From contig NC_085047.1 of assembly GCF_963662255.1 (NCBI RefSeq), positions 21,018,758 to 21,082,757 on the forward strand: a stretch of DNA of 64,000 bases, given 5' to 3'. This document shows positions 10,400 through 22,421 of this stretch, one piece after another. A model generated the notes under the pieces. That model did not search any database and was not told the DNA's origin. It was given only the letters and a program-made list of their open reading frames with translations. The position numbers and the translations under genes are program-made. Positions within the stretch are counted from its first letter, which is position 1, and every line of letters begins with the position of its first letter. This DNA is from Cinclus cinclus (Eukaryota; Chordata; Aves; Passeriformes; Cinclidae).

Positions 10400-10417
10400 G
10401 CCCCATGTTGGGCACCA
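10400..10417 (-). promoter_or_regulatory. E1 primer-binding site, lysine-tRNA type
   Basis: In element sense TGGTGCCCAACATGGGGC lies five bases (GATTT) after the 5' LTR. From memory the tRNA-Lys(1,2) site of some retroviruses is TGGCGCCCAACGTGGGGC; this copy differs at two positions, both explainable as CpG decay. It would prime minus-strand DNA synthesis. Confidence 0.65.
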
Positions 10418-10422
10418 AAATC

Positions 10423-11124
10423 TGTCTTGGTTTGAAAGACAGGTGTTTGCTAAGGAAAGCAGAAGCTTCCCTTTGGACTGAAAAAAAATGTGATTCTTCC
10501 GATTATTATAATTTTGGAACTAAGAGAGTTCTCAGGCAAAGATATGGGGGTAGGAATAACAGTTCTTTACTAGCATACCTAACACGACAAACAGAACAAC
10601 AACAGCTATGAAATTACCCACAAACAGAACAGTAACTCAGTCCCAGTGTTTTTTGGCTGCAGGCACCTTTTCCCTGAGCTGCAGTTCCCGGTGCTGGGGG
10701 CGGGCGGGTCCCGCAGAGCCGCAGGAGGGCTGGGGGTGATGGCAGCGCTGTCCCAGGGGGAGAGAGAGATGGAGAGAGCCCTCTGCTCACGGTGTCGGTC
10801 CTGGTGCTCAGCACAGTGCTGGATGTTGGTAGTTCACAGCGAGAAGGCAGCAGGGCAGGGTCCGATAGTGGTTTCCCGACGCTGGGATGGGACAGAGAGG
10901 CAGGAGGCAGCGATCGTCCTTCTCGTCCGAACTCCGCGGGGGGGGGGGAGAAATGGGCCGAGGCCCAGCCTTCCGCTTCCTCTTCTGGCTGTTTGAATCT
11001 CGCGGGGCTTACTTCTTCCCTCTCGTCCCCTCCCCCTTGTCACCAGGGCGCAGTCAACAGGTATCTTAGCATGACAATGGGGAAAATTCCACAGAGGGCA
11101 AAGGGAAAGAACCAACCCCCAATA
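10423..11124 (-). repeat. E1 5' LTR
   Basis: About 702 bp and the promoter-bearing copy. It matches the 3' LTR throughout with about 39 differences. Its outer end reads …CCCAATA where other copies have …CCCAACA, a single C-to-T change of the terminal dinucleotide region on the plus strand. A run of 12 G lies near 10938-10949. Confidence 0.92.
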
Positions 11125-11129
11125 GAAGG
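11125..11129. repeat. Target-site duplication of provirus E1 (right copy)
   Basis: GAAGG matches 4373-4377 exactly. Confidence 0.85.
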
Positions 11130-12974
11130 TTATTGTTCCTAAATGTAGGGAAAGAGGATAGGAAAGTACTAGGAGTTACAGACATTCATTTGCAATCTAC
11201 AAAGCTACAAATATTTAAAAATATAAAAAGACATCAATAGACTGGGACATTGAACAGCCTGAAGAATATCTTTAAGGTTTTAAGTTGATAACAGACAATT
11301 TTTTTGGTCTGATATTCTTATTAAATAGGAGTTGCACAACAAAGTCTGATGAGCAGTGAAGAGGCAGGAAGCAGAGCTTGTGTAACAAGGAGCAGGAGCA
11401 GCACATGTTTTGTATTCAGCCAACAGCAGTGTTGAATGATGCTGCTTGAAGCCACATGCAGAACTTTTTCGCCAAGAAAACTAGTTAGCTGTGCGCCAAT
11501 GCCTGCAAAGGTAAAGTAAGAGGGAATAGAAGGGAGTCTTGGAGACCTGAGAGTTTGCAGATAAATATCTTGTGAAGGAAGAGGGTAAATGACTCCCTTT
11601 CAAAGAACTGTAACAAGTGTTCAGGCTCAGAGAAGTAATGTAAACAGAACAGTGGAACTCTTTCACAGATGGAAAATTAAGCTAATATCTTTCAAACCAC
11701 ATCCTATTTTCAGGATCATTGAGCCTAACCACATCAGACTATGGTCTGGTCTATGGTACTCTTCTAAGCCCAGCAGTACCATGGCAGACACACAGTTTAG
11801 CTCACAGAAGTTGTTACATTCCAGTTTTCCACCATTAGGGACTGAAAATTTAGCATGAAAGGATAGCCCAAAATGATCAGTATCTGGCCTTAAATGCACA
11901 AAATCCCTTTAAGTCTCAAACAGCCTCAATCTTTAATCACTTAGATACTTTTAATCCCATGATCAGCCTAGAAGATATCAGGCAGGCCAAATACAGACTA
12001 AGCAATTGCAAACTCTTTCTACATAAGTATTTACACCTTCCCAACTTTGATTTATTTTTGATACTGAACAGCAGTAATGTCTCATTTTGCTTTCCTCATT
12101 TACTTTTTTTTCACATTGCAAAGAACAATCTTCTCCTTTAAATAGATTAAAGCTGCCCATGATAAATCCTGAATCCTGTGTGCTGACTTGCTGCATACAA
12201 ATACTGAACTAGTATAATAGTGGCACAGTCAGACTGGAAAATTACTGTGGGGCTAGATTAAGACTCTTCATGCACCTGAGACATAAGGTTTTTGGTTTTT
12301 GAGGGGTTTTTGTTTATTTGTTGCTGGGTTTTTTTTAATAGAACCTCTTAATGGACAAATTGAAATAGTTTGGGGTATTTTGTTTTGGTCTGGTTTTTTT
12401 TATTGGTTTTGTTTGGTTTTTTTTTAAGAGATAAGCAGTTGCTTCAAGGAGAGCAGGAATACAGGGATTCAAGAATTTTTCAAGAAATACACTTGAAAGA
12501 GAGAGATTATGTCTTGAGACTGAGAAATTAGACTCTTTTTTTTAATGAGAATTTAGGGAAAAGTTTACCTTCTAGGAACCCCAGGAAGAGGAAAGTCAGG
12601 CCCTTGTAAAGGTGAACTACGTACAGACCCGGTATAATTTTAATATCATGTTTCTCTAATGTTATATTTTGCTCCTGCTGTTAGAATTATACAACAGTTT
12701 AGTTTAAACAGACTGGCATTTTTATTCCCACTCAGTCACAAATCTGCTAGCCCAAGAGAAGAACCACAGTTAGCAAAAATACATGAGAGTCTGCTGGGTA
12801 AGTTCAATTGATTGACAGGCTGCTCTTCTGTGAGAAAAATTCAAAAAAATATATGGAAGAATAAGGGCTTATACATGTCTAGGCAGTGCTTGTGGAGACC
12901 CAGAAGGGAACAGTTATGTCCTCTCTCCTTGAATTTACCAAGCTTTTCATTCCTTTATCAGCAAACTTCTTGCT
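11130..12974. other. Non-coding stretch with G/T-rich low-complexity patch
   Basis: No gene is recognised. From about 12287 to 12427 the plus strand is a T- and G-rich low-complexity patch with many TTTTT and GGTTTT runs. The rest is ordinary AT-rich DNA. Confidence 0.5.
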
Positions 12975-13164
12975 ACACGGAAGAAGACAAAGAAGATGAA
13001 GGAGAACATGAAGGCAAAGGAGAACATGAAGAAGAAGAAGAACATGAAGAAGAAGAAGAAGAACATGAAGAACATGAAGAAGAGGAAGAAGAAAATGAAG
13101 AACATGAAGAACATGAAGAAGAAGAAGAAGAAGAATAACATGAAGAAGAAGAAGAAGAAATAAT
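12975..13164 (+). repeat. GAA-rich microsatellite with ACATGAA interruptions
   Basis: A nearly pure-purine plus strand made of GAA units with periodic GAACATGAA variants. One frame translates to Glu runs broken by His (an open frame runs 12812-13138). I read it as a tandem repeat and not a protein gene, because the open frame simply follows the repeat unit. Long purine-only strands of this kind can form triplex DNA and are length-unstable. Confidence 0.9.
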
Positions 13165-13383
13165 GGGGTAATGTATATTCAAACATGCAGATACTTAAAT
13201 CCATCCATTTCTTACCCTATAAACGGATGTCAGAGGTGACTGCTGCTTATGTGAGTGAATCATGCTTGTACTACTGAACTAACAATTGTCCCTGTCTCTT
13301 ATCAAACAAGGCCCTCCACAATCTAGGGCTGCACCTTTTTCCCTGATTGTTATTGTTCTAATATAAAAACTCACGTGTGCAAA

Positions 13384-14182
13384 TCATATAATCATAGAAA
13401 GGTTGGATTCTGAAGGCCATCTAGCTCTAATCCCCCTGCCATGGGCAGGGACACCTTTCACTAGACCAGGTTTCTCAAAGCCCCATCCAGCCTGGTCTTG
13501 AACACTTCCAGAGATGAAGTATCCACAGCTCCTCTGGGCAACCTGTTCCAGTGTCTCATCACTCTCACAATGAAGAACTTCTTCCCTATATCTAATCCAC
13601 AGGCCCTCATAGAAAGTTCCTCTCCAGGTTTCTTGCAGGCCCCCTTTATAAGGTACCAAAAGGCTGCTATAAGAAGTTCTCCCCAAAGTATTTTCTTCAG
13701 GCTGAAGAACAGCCCAAAGCTCTCTCAGCTTGTCATTATACAAGCAGTGCTTGAGCCCCTGACCATTCATCTTCCTGGTCTTCCTCTGGGCCCAATCCAG
13801 CAGTTCCTCATCCTTCTTCTGTTGGGGAGCCTGGAGCTGGATGCAGCACTCCAGGTGGGGTCTCACAAGAGTGGAGGAGAGGGTGAGAAACTCCTCCCTC
13901 ACCCTGCTGGCAGTGCTGCTTTAGATGCAGCCCAGGATATGTTTTGCTTTCTCAGCTGCCAGTGCACACTGGTGGGTCATGTTGTACTTCTTGCTCACCA
14001 ACACATTAATACTTCCACACCCTTCTCCTCAGGGCTGTCCTCAATCCATTCTCTGCCAAGACTGAATCTGTGCATGGGATTGTCCTGACCCAGGCACAGG
14101 ACCTTGTGCTTGGCCCTGCTGAAGTCCATGAGGTTTGCACAGACCCAGCTCTCAAGCTGTCCATGTCCCTCTGGATGGCAGC
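13384..14182 (-). mobile_element. CR1 LINE, 3' part, minus strand
   Basis: The plus strand reads as the reverse complement of a CR1 3' end. It starts TCATATAATCATAGAAAGG, followed by the segments around 'CCCCCTGCCATGGGCAGGG' and 'GGCAACCTGTTCCAGTG', and then by sequence around 14030-14180 known from the CR1 pol 3' region (CTCAATCCATTCTCTGCC; CCCTCTGGATGGCA). Several frame breaks make it dead. It belongs to a different CR1 subfamily from the copies at 0.8 and 48.4 kb, since the last ~100 bases differ. The 5' boundary (right end) is approximate. Confidence 0.9.
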
Positions 14183-17100
14183 AGTAAGTCATGATGGCTC
14201 CACAAAATGGACCTTAGTAACTCCACGCAGTTCCCTGCTTCTGCATTCAATGACTCACAATTGAACATAATCATACACAGAGCGTGCAAACACAGCCAAT
14301 GCTATGCAAATTATGTGAAGTATTTATTTTCTCATATATTGCTAACAGCACCAGAGAGGCTGAGTACACAAACCAGTGTTCCTGCTGTGATTCAAGCAGT
14401 GGGTTTATCCTGTATTGCAACTGCTTAAAATTCAGTAATCTGCTCTGATGCTGCAAGTGACAACATAACTTGAGTAGTTTCAGAGCAGTGTTGGGTCTAA
14501 ATGATAACAGAAGCAAAAGGCAGTAAAAAGTTACCTTTTCTCCCCACTATGCCTTTGAGAAACACAAGCTAAAGCTCTGTTGAATAAAATGAAGTTAACA
14601 TTTTTGTATTTCAAAGCTGAATCACAATTGAAAAGGTTTCTACGGAAATGAAAGAAAGAGGCCAAAAGAAAATTGTGTTTTCTTTTTCCCTTCAAATGGA
14701 CTAACTTTGCAGTGGTTATATAATATTTAAGTTACTGAATACAGAACATTACTGTATTCAAGAATAAATGGTTCACATATGCAGAATGATTCAGCCAAAT
14801 TTACATTCTGTGAATAAATGTTTATTTATTAAATTATGCATGCAGCATAACCAAAATGAAGCGGGGACAGGCTATGACAGCTCTTCTAAGATACATACAA
14901 TACCAGATCTTTCATGGAGCTAAACTGGCATATACATATTCAATACATAGCTAAAGAAGCAAACTGACAGACAAGAAACAAATTTCTCACTACAGTGCTC
15001 CTGCTTCATCTTTCACAGGCCATGGACAAATTAGGTGGACCTGCAGAGACATTATGTCAAAATAGGATTTTTGAGATACTGGTGAGACAGCAGAATAAAG
15101 AGAGAAATATAATAAATGTTCAAGAGAACTGCCGTCTAGCTCTGCAGTTAGGGCAGCATTCTAATTCAGACCAGAAGGAAAAGCAGTGATTAACAACTTT
15201 AATAAAGTCAATATAAGTGGAATCTACATAAAAAAAAACTTCCAAAAGCATGGCTTTCTAAGCTGCTGGAAAGGTTGAATAAGTTTCTCAGTGTGAAAGC
15301 TCCAAAAAAACCTTCTTCAAATTTGGCTTGAATGCATATTTCTTTGAAACTTGAGGACAGAGCCACACAGGAAAAATACATGGACTGTACTGAAACTTAC
15401 TGCACTTGAACTTTGTATTATATAATGCATTAACATAAAATTTACAGTGGTGGCCTCCTTAGGCCTTTTCATGTAATCAAAATAAAAGGGCTAATAAGAA
15501 AAGGACAAGTTTTGCATTAAACAACTGAGAGACATTATTCTTCAGTCATCTGTGGGTTTTATGTTTTCGTTTCAATTTCCAGGTAAGAAAGCAGAGACTG
15601 AAGAAGCAATTTCCCTAAAGGCAAAGAAACAGCTAACATATGAGGCTTAGAACCTTGCTTATGCTGTATCCTGTTTCAGATGCCAATTCCTTCCACAAAA
15701 ATACATGCCTGTGAACCCATATCCTTTCCTGAAATTCTATTTTCCCACCTATGAAATGCCTGTAATAACCAGCCCAAAGAAATGCCTATTTATTTCTGTT
15801 AACAGAAATATTTGTATGTCCAGATCACAACTAAGTGGGAAACTGAACTTGGGAGCCTTCGTCCTGAACACCTCTTATTGTGTTTCTAAGTGTTCTAATT
15901 GAGTACATCAGCACAAGCAGCACAAAAACTCATGGGTTTCCTGAAGTGTTTATGAAAACATGTTAGAAGTTTCGAAGAACCTGTAAGCCTTGAACTGCAC
16001 AAAGGCACTCTGCACTCTGAAAATCAGAGCTCAATATTACAGAAGGAAGACCAACATCAAAACACAAAAGATGAAGAATATATTTTAAAGAGCTATACTC
16101 GTTCCTTCCCTTTTGCAATTTCCAACCAAGCTGAGATAAAATAAGTATTGACACTGCTAAAGCACAGTATTTCCTGTGTCCTTGACCCTGATTGCAAACG
16201 AGTGTAATGAAAAATCCAGGCAAGTGTTTATAACTTTAAAACCATTTTTCAAAGTTTTTGGGACTCAGTGAGAGCTGCAAAAAGTCAAGTTATAGCACAT
16301 GCAGCTAAATTACTGTCAAGATACGCACATGCACATTTATATTTTGGTGGAAGTAGTAAAAGCATTCTTCATTGTGGCTGTGGTTTCTAATACTTGGCAT
16401 CAGTATGACTTAATAAAGGGTGGATGTGTTCTGTGAAAATCTCCTGACAAATTTTTTGCTTCTCTATAAGCAAGAATTTAATAATTCTGCTTGACCACTC
16501 TGAAAGTTATGACTATCGGAAAGAAGCAGCTTGCTGAGTTACAAAAATAATTGAACATTTAACTGACACCATCACCACCACCTTTGTTCTCATTATAAAA
16601 ATCCTGTTCAAACAACAAGAGTCTGTTCAATTGACATTATAGAAATTGCTGTTAGCAAAAAAGTTCTATAGTGATCACATATATTCTTATATGTTATTTT
16701 GATTAGATTATGTTCATAATGTGTAAGCCGAGAACTTCAATGGTACAAAAAAAAAAGTTTATTTAGATATACTTCAGGTATAGATAAAATTAATATTTGT
16801 TTTTGGAAAAGCAAAAGAAAAGAAATATTTTTTATGGATGTCACACAGTTACAATTTAATGTATGATAAACATCTTAATGCAGAGATACAAAATCTTCAG
16901 TGTTGCCAGTGGAAGGAAAACAAGCTTTCTGAACTGCTTTTGGAATCTTGCACATATTTAGTGTGCTTGGGCCATCTGACACTTTACAAGCTTGGACAGC
17001 CTTTGCGTACATGTGAAAATACAGATTTCTGTACATGTGAAATACTCCAGATCTATTCCAAAATACTTCAGGGAAACTGGATCAGTCACCACAAAAGGGT

Positions 17101-18084
17101 GGGGTTTTCATTCTGTTTCTCTAGACAGCATATGGCCAATTCATCTATTCGTAAAGGTTTGAATTCACAGTCACTTTTCACCTACAATTCTTGACCTCTC
17201 ATAGATAAAATATCATAATTCCTGTTTTACAGCTGAGCCAATTACAAGGCAGATAGAAGCAACTTCCTCAGTGTCCTGTGGGGAGTCACTGTGATGGGTT
17301 CCCAGGAATTTGTTCAAGCCTCTTGTCTTGGCCAAAATGAACAAGATCATGTAAAGTCTCCTACCTGTGAATGGTTACAGGAAAGACAACCCCAGCAATG
17401 AAGGGCAGTCTGCAAAAACATACCAGAGGAATCAGCTAAACTAAAGAGCCTGTATGAGGCATTGCATTACACAATTGCATCTGTGTTTGTAATCAAATTG
17501 AGAACCATCAAAAGTCTGCAAAACTGAGTTGTTTTGCCACTGTAATACCTCAGACATTTCTGGGAAGTTCAGATTTTTCTAAGAAATACAATAGTGCTTA
17601 TCAGTCACTGTAAAATTAGTGTGAACTGATACAAGAACCTGCAACATTCAGTAATGCTTGTCTCTCTCTCTCTCTCAGCCTTACACCTAAACAGCTAAGT
17701 TAATGTTTTCTACATATATTACAGCATTTGATAAAAACTATGAAAAGTGTATCCCATATGCATGTAAGCAATAGTCAAGCAATCAATCTTTATTATTTCA
17801 GCTCTTATAACTAGAAGATGATAAAGAGATTCAGAACACAACATAAATACAGCAGCCTGGTAAGAAAACACAGCTCTCTCACCATGATTCAGAAAAAAAT
17901 GCAATCAATCACCATAAAAGCCAAGAGAACTGACTGCATTTCATGGCAGCCCTCTAGAATACAAACATAAAATTTGCTACACATATAATTAAAGCAAAAT
18001 GATGTTTCATTAAAAAACAGAAGTGAGCAAAGTGTTGCACAGAAACTTTGATAGTACTTGGAAAGTGGTTTGTTTTGTTTTAAT
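14183..18084. other. Long AT-rich non-coding stretch
   Basis: I see no coding exon, RNA gene or known repeat. Minor features are a short (CT)n run near 17660-17678 and several A-rich runs. It could be intronic or intergenic; the sequence alone does not decide. Confidence 0.45.
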
Positions 18085-18327
18085 TTAGTCTTTCAGTGCT
18101 GGTCTCTGATTCTGAGCAGAGGCTTCATTCAGACAAAACAGGAACCAGTCCTTATATAAAGTTACTCTTCCTCCATCTTCAAAGTTTTCCCAGGGAAAGG
18201 TTTTGTTGAAATAGAAATATTTCTGCCGTGCTTCTTGAATGACAGTGACACTTTTCGTGCTAAAAATTTCCTCTCTCCGGGTCCAGCCTCTTAGGACATG
18301 GCTGGAGCGCCAGGGGTGCATCCCCAT
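18085..18327 (-). CDS. Candidate 80-codon ORF beside a CpG island
   Basis: I do not recognise this protein. The ORF starts at an ATG with a favourable context (A at -3, G at +4), ends with TAA, and reads MGMHPWRSSHVLRGWTRR… to …NQRPALKD. Its composition is protein-like: many aromatic residues (KYFYF, FPW, DWFLF), mixed charges and no low complexity. No signal peptide is obvious, and the hydrophobic part (WFLFCL) is short. It lies directly downstream, in its own direction, of the GC-rich block at 18.48-18.87 kb, which would suit a minus-strand promoter, and an ATTAAA occurs just after the stop. It may be a real small gene, a first coding exon read past its splice site, a retrocopy, or chance. 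Confidence 0.25.
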   Translation of the reverse strand: MGMHPWRSSHVLRGWTRREEIFSTKSVTVIQEARQKYFYFNKTFPWENFEDGGRVTLYKDWFLFCLNEASAQNQRPALKD

Positions 18328-18479
18328 CCTCCTGCTGCTCCGCGCCCCTCTGCCCCGCAGGACTTCAAGCTGTGAGGGTGTTAGGAGATTGGATGTATCC
18401 CTGGGGAATAATTTCCTCCACTCCCCATCCCCCCCTCCACCTCATGAACTTGTCTAGACACGGAACAATTTTCCCCAGG

Positions 18480-18875
18480 GCAGATCATCCTCCTCGGCCC
18501 TTCCTGCCCTGGGCTGGACTCAACGGCGAGAGTAAAGCGACGCGGGAGGCAGAGCCCGCTGCTCGCGGGCGCCTTTCCCCGGGACAAGCCCTCGGCACGT
18601 CGTGGCGACTCTGGGAAGCACCGGGACCCGCGGCCCCTGGGACACGAACCCGCGTCCCCGGCCCCGCTGCGCCGCCTGAGGGCGGGGGACGGCGCCACCT
18701 GGCGGGGTCGCGGGGGGTCGCAGGTGCGGTGCCCGGGGCCAGCGCCGCCCCCGGCTTGTCGTTGTCGCCCCCCGCCCCGGTGTCACCCCGCGCTCTCTGG
18801 GCCCGTTTCACCACCTTTCGCAGGAGATGCTGCTCCAACCCCTCAGCTTTCCGCGGGCGGCGCCTGTTTCGGTAG
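18480..18875. promoter_or_regulatory. CpG-island-like GC block
   Basis: In an AT-rich surrounding this segment is conspicuously GC-rich and keeps many CG dinucleotides (9 in bases 18541-18600). In vertebrates such unmethylated islands usually mark promoters. A splice-donor-like CAG/GTGGGT occurs at about 18876-18884 on the plus strand, and a small ORF lies on the minus strand at 18085-18327, so direction is undecided. Long ORFs through the block (for example 18485-19282, -) are best explained by the lack of AT-rich stops. Confidence 0.65.
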
Positions 18876-18884
18876 CAGGTGGGT

Positions 18885-21800
18885 CTGTTTGAGTAAATGC
18901 CTCTCCCACGTGTACGGAATGGCGACTTTTCCCTAATGACCAAATGTTTGTGTAAGAACGAGGGAAGGAACAAATTAAACCCGTCTCGTTTACATAGCCC
19001 CACGCTGTCCCCGTGTCTGTGCGATGCTACCGGGCAGGAATGGAAACTGCTTGCGTGAAAGTCTCTCTGAACCCCCCAGGTGACCTGGGTGGCACCGGAG
19101 ATTTGTGAGCCACTGACATGGCAACGGCTTCTAGACCAACCAGGCCTTCCTCTGCCCCCAAATGTTATTTGTGGCAGCATAACACATGTCATGCTACTGC
19201 ACCTCCAGAAAGGGAAGATCTGTTCAAAAGCAACAGTTAACTCCAACCATCCTGTATCACTGTTCCACAGCCCCCTTTCCACTGCCCTTCACGGCCAAGT
19301 GCTGTTAATAACTTGGCGAGCCTGCCTGCAGCTGATGCTAAGTGAAAATTAAGTTGGCATGCTTCGATTCCCTAAAAGCCATTGCAAACTTTTCATGATG
19401 AGCTGCTAAGCTCCACTGAAACCGGAAAATTTTGAGGCTATTACAGCATCAGAAGGAATGTTTGCAGACTCAGGTGAAGACAAGCATGAATTTGTGCTGC
19501 CTGTCTTTCCAGATGCCGGGACGCGCACTGCTCCAGAAGATGCTCAGATGCATGTGCATGGGACTAGTACCTGAGCCATCGGACCACAGCCCTGAACCAA
19601 AATGGGTGCCAGCCTGAACTGTCACCAGCCGCGGAGGCTTGCAGATTGGGTGGAGCTACCCTCACTATGCAGATACACCCCAAAACCATTGTAGCTCAAC
19701 TGTGATTTTTAAAACATTAAAGGGGGGGGGGGGGGGGTGGAAGCAGCATATTTGTGTTAAAAAACAGAACGTTTTTTTCTCTCAGTCACTGAAACAGCTA
19801 CAAGTGCTTGGGTAGAGGGTGGATGTGAAGCAACACTTGACCAAGTGACTGCACTTGTTTACACACAAGAAGTCTACAGAGTTTATTGGATCTATTTGTT
19901 TGGTGCTCATAACAAGAGGATGGGTACCCAAGTCCTAATCTTACAGATATCTGCAGGTATGTGAGCATGGATTACTGCTTTACCTCCTCTCTTTTGCCCC
20001 ATGTTCTACTTTGACTTTTTAACATTACTTTTGCTTATCATGTAGCAAAAATTGTTGCTTACCATGCAACACAGACATATTACGAATACCTAAACTGTCA
20101 GGAAAGGTAACCTTCATTACACAGTGGTTCTGGGAATCAGACCCCAAACCATGAATATAGCCAGAACTGAGTGCATTTCAAAGCTAATTCTTGTCCTGGT
20201 TGAGCCATTGAAGAGTGGGATAAGAAAGGTTCAGAATGGTCAAGGAGTGATTTGGAACCCTTCAACTCTTCCTCTAAGTGTTGGGTTGGTTTTTTCCTTC
20301 CTTTTGAAAAACTCTCAGAGAATGAACTTCTAAGGGAGAGGAAAAAGAAGACTAGGGGGAAAAGCACAACCTACTTTATTTATGCAACTACTTGATTTAT
20401 TTATTTATCCTGATAATGGCAAAAGTTCATGACTAAAAGAGGAGAGTAGAGGTTTTCTACTTTTTTTTTCTCTTTTTAAGGACAATACATCCTCTTGTTT
20501 TAGATGACAGCTAATATACATTTGCAGGCTAAAGGAGCTGCCAGCTGCATTTTTGGGAAATATGGTGCACAGGACAGCATGGGAACCAGGCTTCACTGCT
20601 TCTAAGGATTCAGCACATCAGCTTTTTTGCAGATGAGATAATGAACTAATTTCTCTCTTTAATGTATACAAGGTAATCTGTGCTTCATCCCAAATGGTAT
20701 CTGTAATTTGACAAAATTATCTTTTATTATCTAAAGGGGAGACAATCACTTTAAAATAAAAACAGTTAAAGTAATGAAAAAATGTACAGTAGTTCCTAGA
20801 TCTAGAAAACATGCCATCTGGAACACAAGATTTCAAACAGTACAGTTCAGAAACCACATCTTAAAAACCATAGGGTATAAGAATTAATAGGGAAAGAAAT
20901 TAAGAAGAGCAGAATATTCAGTATTTGTTTGCAGCTGAACATTTACTTCAAGGTTATTGCTTCAGACAATTTGCTAGCTAATAAGTATCAAATTTTCCCA
21001 CTGTAGTGTCACCTTTTGAGAGTTTTCTGCCTCTGTGCCCTGCCATTTCCAGTCACACAGCAGCTTGTAATATTCCAAGAACTTCTCACTTGCTCACTAT
21101 GCTCTTTTTTTCCCTTGTCTCCCCAATTTGAATGTGCTCATCAGATGCAGTGACAGTTAAACAAAAGCACCATAAAAAATAGACCAAAGAAAGGTCCAGC
21201 TAAATGCAGTATTTTTCAGTGGCTTATTTTCTAATGGGTTATCCTTGCTGGAATGAGTATGTAATGAACTCTGCTAACCAGTGCAAATTCCAGAGATATG
21301 TTCATAGAAAAGATACCCAACTCCATGCAGTTCTGGGCAACTACTGTGCAACAGTCAATCTAAACATTCACTTGAATAAAGAACTACTAGATGTACTAGG
21401 TGGCTTTTTTGTGTGTGTGTCTCATTTTGCTTGTAATTCATGGAAGCTCACAGAAATAAATATGTGTGCAAGACAACAATCATGATGGCAAAGTTTTGTA
21501 GATGTTTGTGAGAAGGCAACAGAAACATTCACATATCATGATGGAAATTAATTTTAAGATCAAGAGTTATCCATTCAAGACCAAGACCCCATGTTATCTG
21601 GCAATATGCCTTTTGCAGACTCGAGAAACAAACTTTCTTGGTTCTTGGAGAAAATTATTTGGAAACAATTCATGGTGTGGATGATATGTACCCATCTGAA
21701 CCATACACTGAACCCTTCAGAATAATCAATTCGTCCTTAACTGTATTTTGTTATTACTAATTTCGAGCGATACTGGGGTTGGGTTGTTAAGAGAATCTGC

Positions 21801-22346
21801 CTGGGGCACTTCTAACAGCAGATAATGTATGTGAAGAGAAGAAAAAGAGGAAGGACACCCCCAGTCTTCCCATTCACTGAAAAATCTGAATAGGGGCAGT
21901 ATCACCAGCCATGTCCCTGAAAGGAAAGCCATGAGGTTTGGCCAGATAAGTTATGTGATGGGAGATACAGACTGGAAACTACATAAGAAAGAAAAGCTGA
22001 GCTACAAAAGTGGAACAGGTAGGAACTGTCATGCAACTTCTCTGTGAGGTCTGTCACTTATCTAAGGCTCAGAAGTATCTGTTACACTCCCACATGATGT
22101 ATTTAACACCAGCTCTGCAAAACTGCCAAATCATATGATGAAACTACAGAAAACACGAGCTAAGGGAATAAATCTCACATCACTTCAAGCTGCATTTCAG
22201 GCTCTTTCCCTCCTCCCCTCCCCTTCTAGCACAGTTATTTTTGAACACTTGTTTCACACTCTAAAGCCCTGTGTAACAGAGTACAATCAGTATTTGTTCA
22301 CTGAACCTAGTTAACAAAAAAAAAAGAATGGAAAAGTACATTGCCC
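18885..22346. other. Non-coding stretch, one long G run
   Basis: GC content falls off after about 19100. A run of 16 G lies at 19722-19737. No gene or repeat family is recognised; short ORFs look random. Confidence 0.45.
19722..19737 (+). repeat. Homopolymer of 16 G
   Basis: Uninterrupted G run preceded by AAAACATTAAA. The length is likely polymorphic and prone to sequencing error. Confidence 0.9.
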
Positions 22347-22384
22347 AAGGTCTAACTGCAGACGTAAGGTCTAACTGCAGACGT
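22347..22384 (+). repeat. Perfect 19-bp tandem duplication
   Basis: AAGGTCTAACTGCAGACGT occurs twice head to tail (22347-22365 and 22366-22384), just left of an LTR-like segment. Confidence 0.95.
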
Positions 22385-22421
22385 CCAGTAGAATAAACAA
22401 AAGATAGGAAAAACTGAAAGT

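Larger units (their letters stand above)
4378..11124 (-). mobile_element. Provirus E1: full-length ERVL-type endogenous retrovirus, env-less
   Basis: This is a complete 6.7-kb LTR retroelement in reverse orientation, bounded by GAAGG duplications. In its own 5' to 3' order it has an LTR, a primer-binding site, a small hydrophobic leader ORF, gag, protease, RT-RNase H, integrase, a purine-rich tract and the 3' LTR. Only about 165 bp separate the integrase ORF from the 3' LTR, so there is no room for env. RT and the region after it (LPQGWKHSP, YIDD, FWRMHIPEYSQ, WGPEQQQAF) look like the ERVL (class III) lineage. I counted about 39 differences between the two ~700-bp LTRs, roughly 5-6%, so the insertion is not recent. 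Breaks lie in the protease-RT junction and at one TGA in integrase; gag is open throughout. Confidence 0.93.

Noticed and set aside
12812..13138. 108-codon frame rich in Glu and His
   Set aside because: The acidic part is only the translation of the GAA microsatellite.
18485..19282. 265-codon minus-strand open frame through the GC-rich block
   Set aside because: Its length follows from few AT-rich stops in a CpG island; composition is Arg/Pro/Gly/Ala-rich and no motif is visible.
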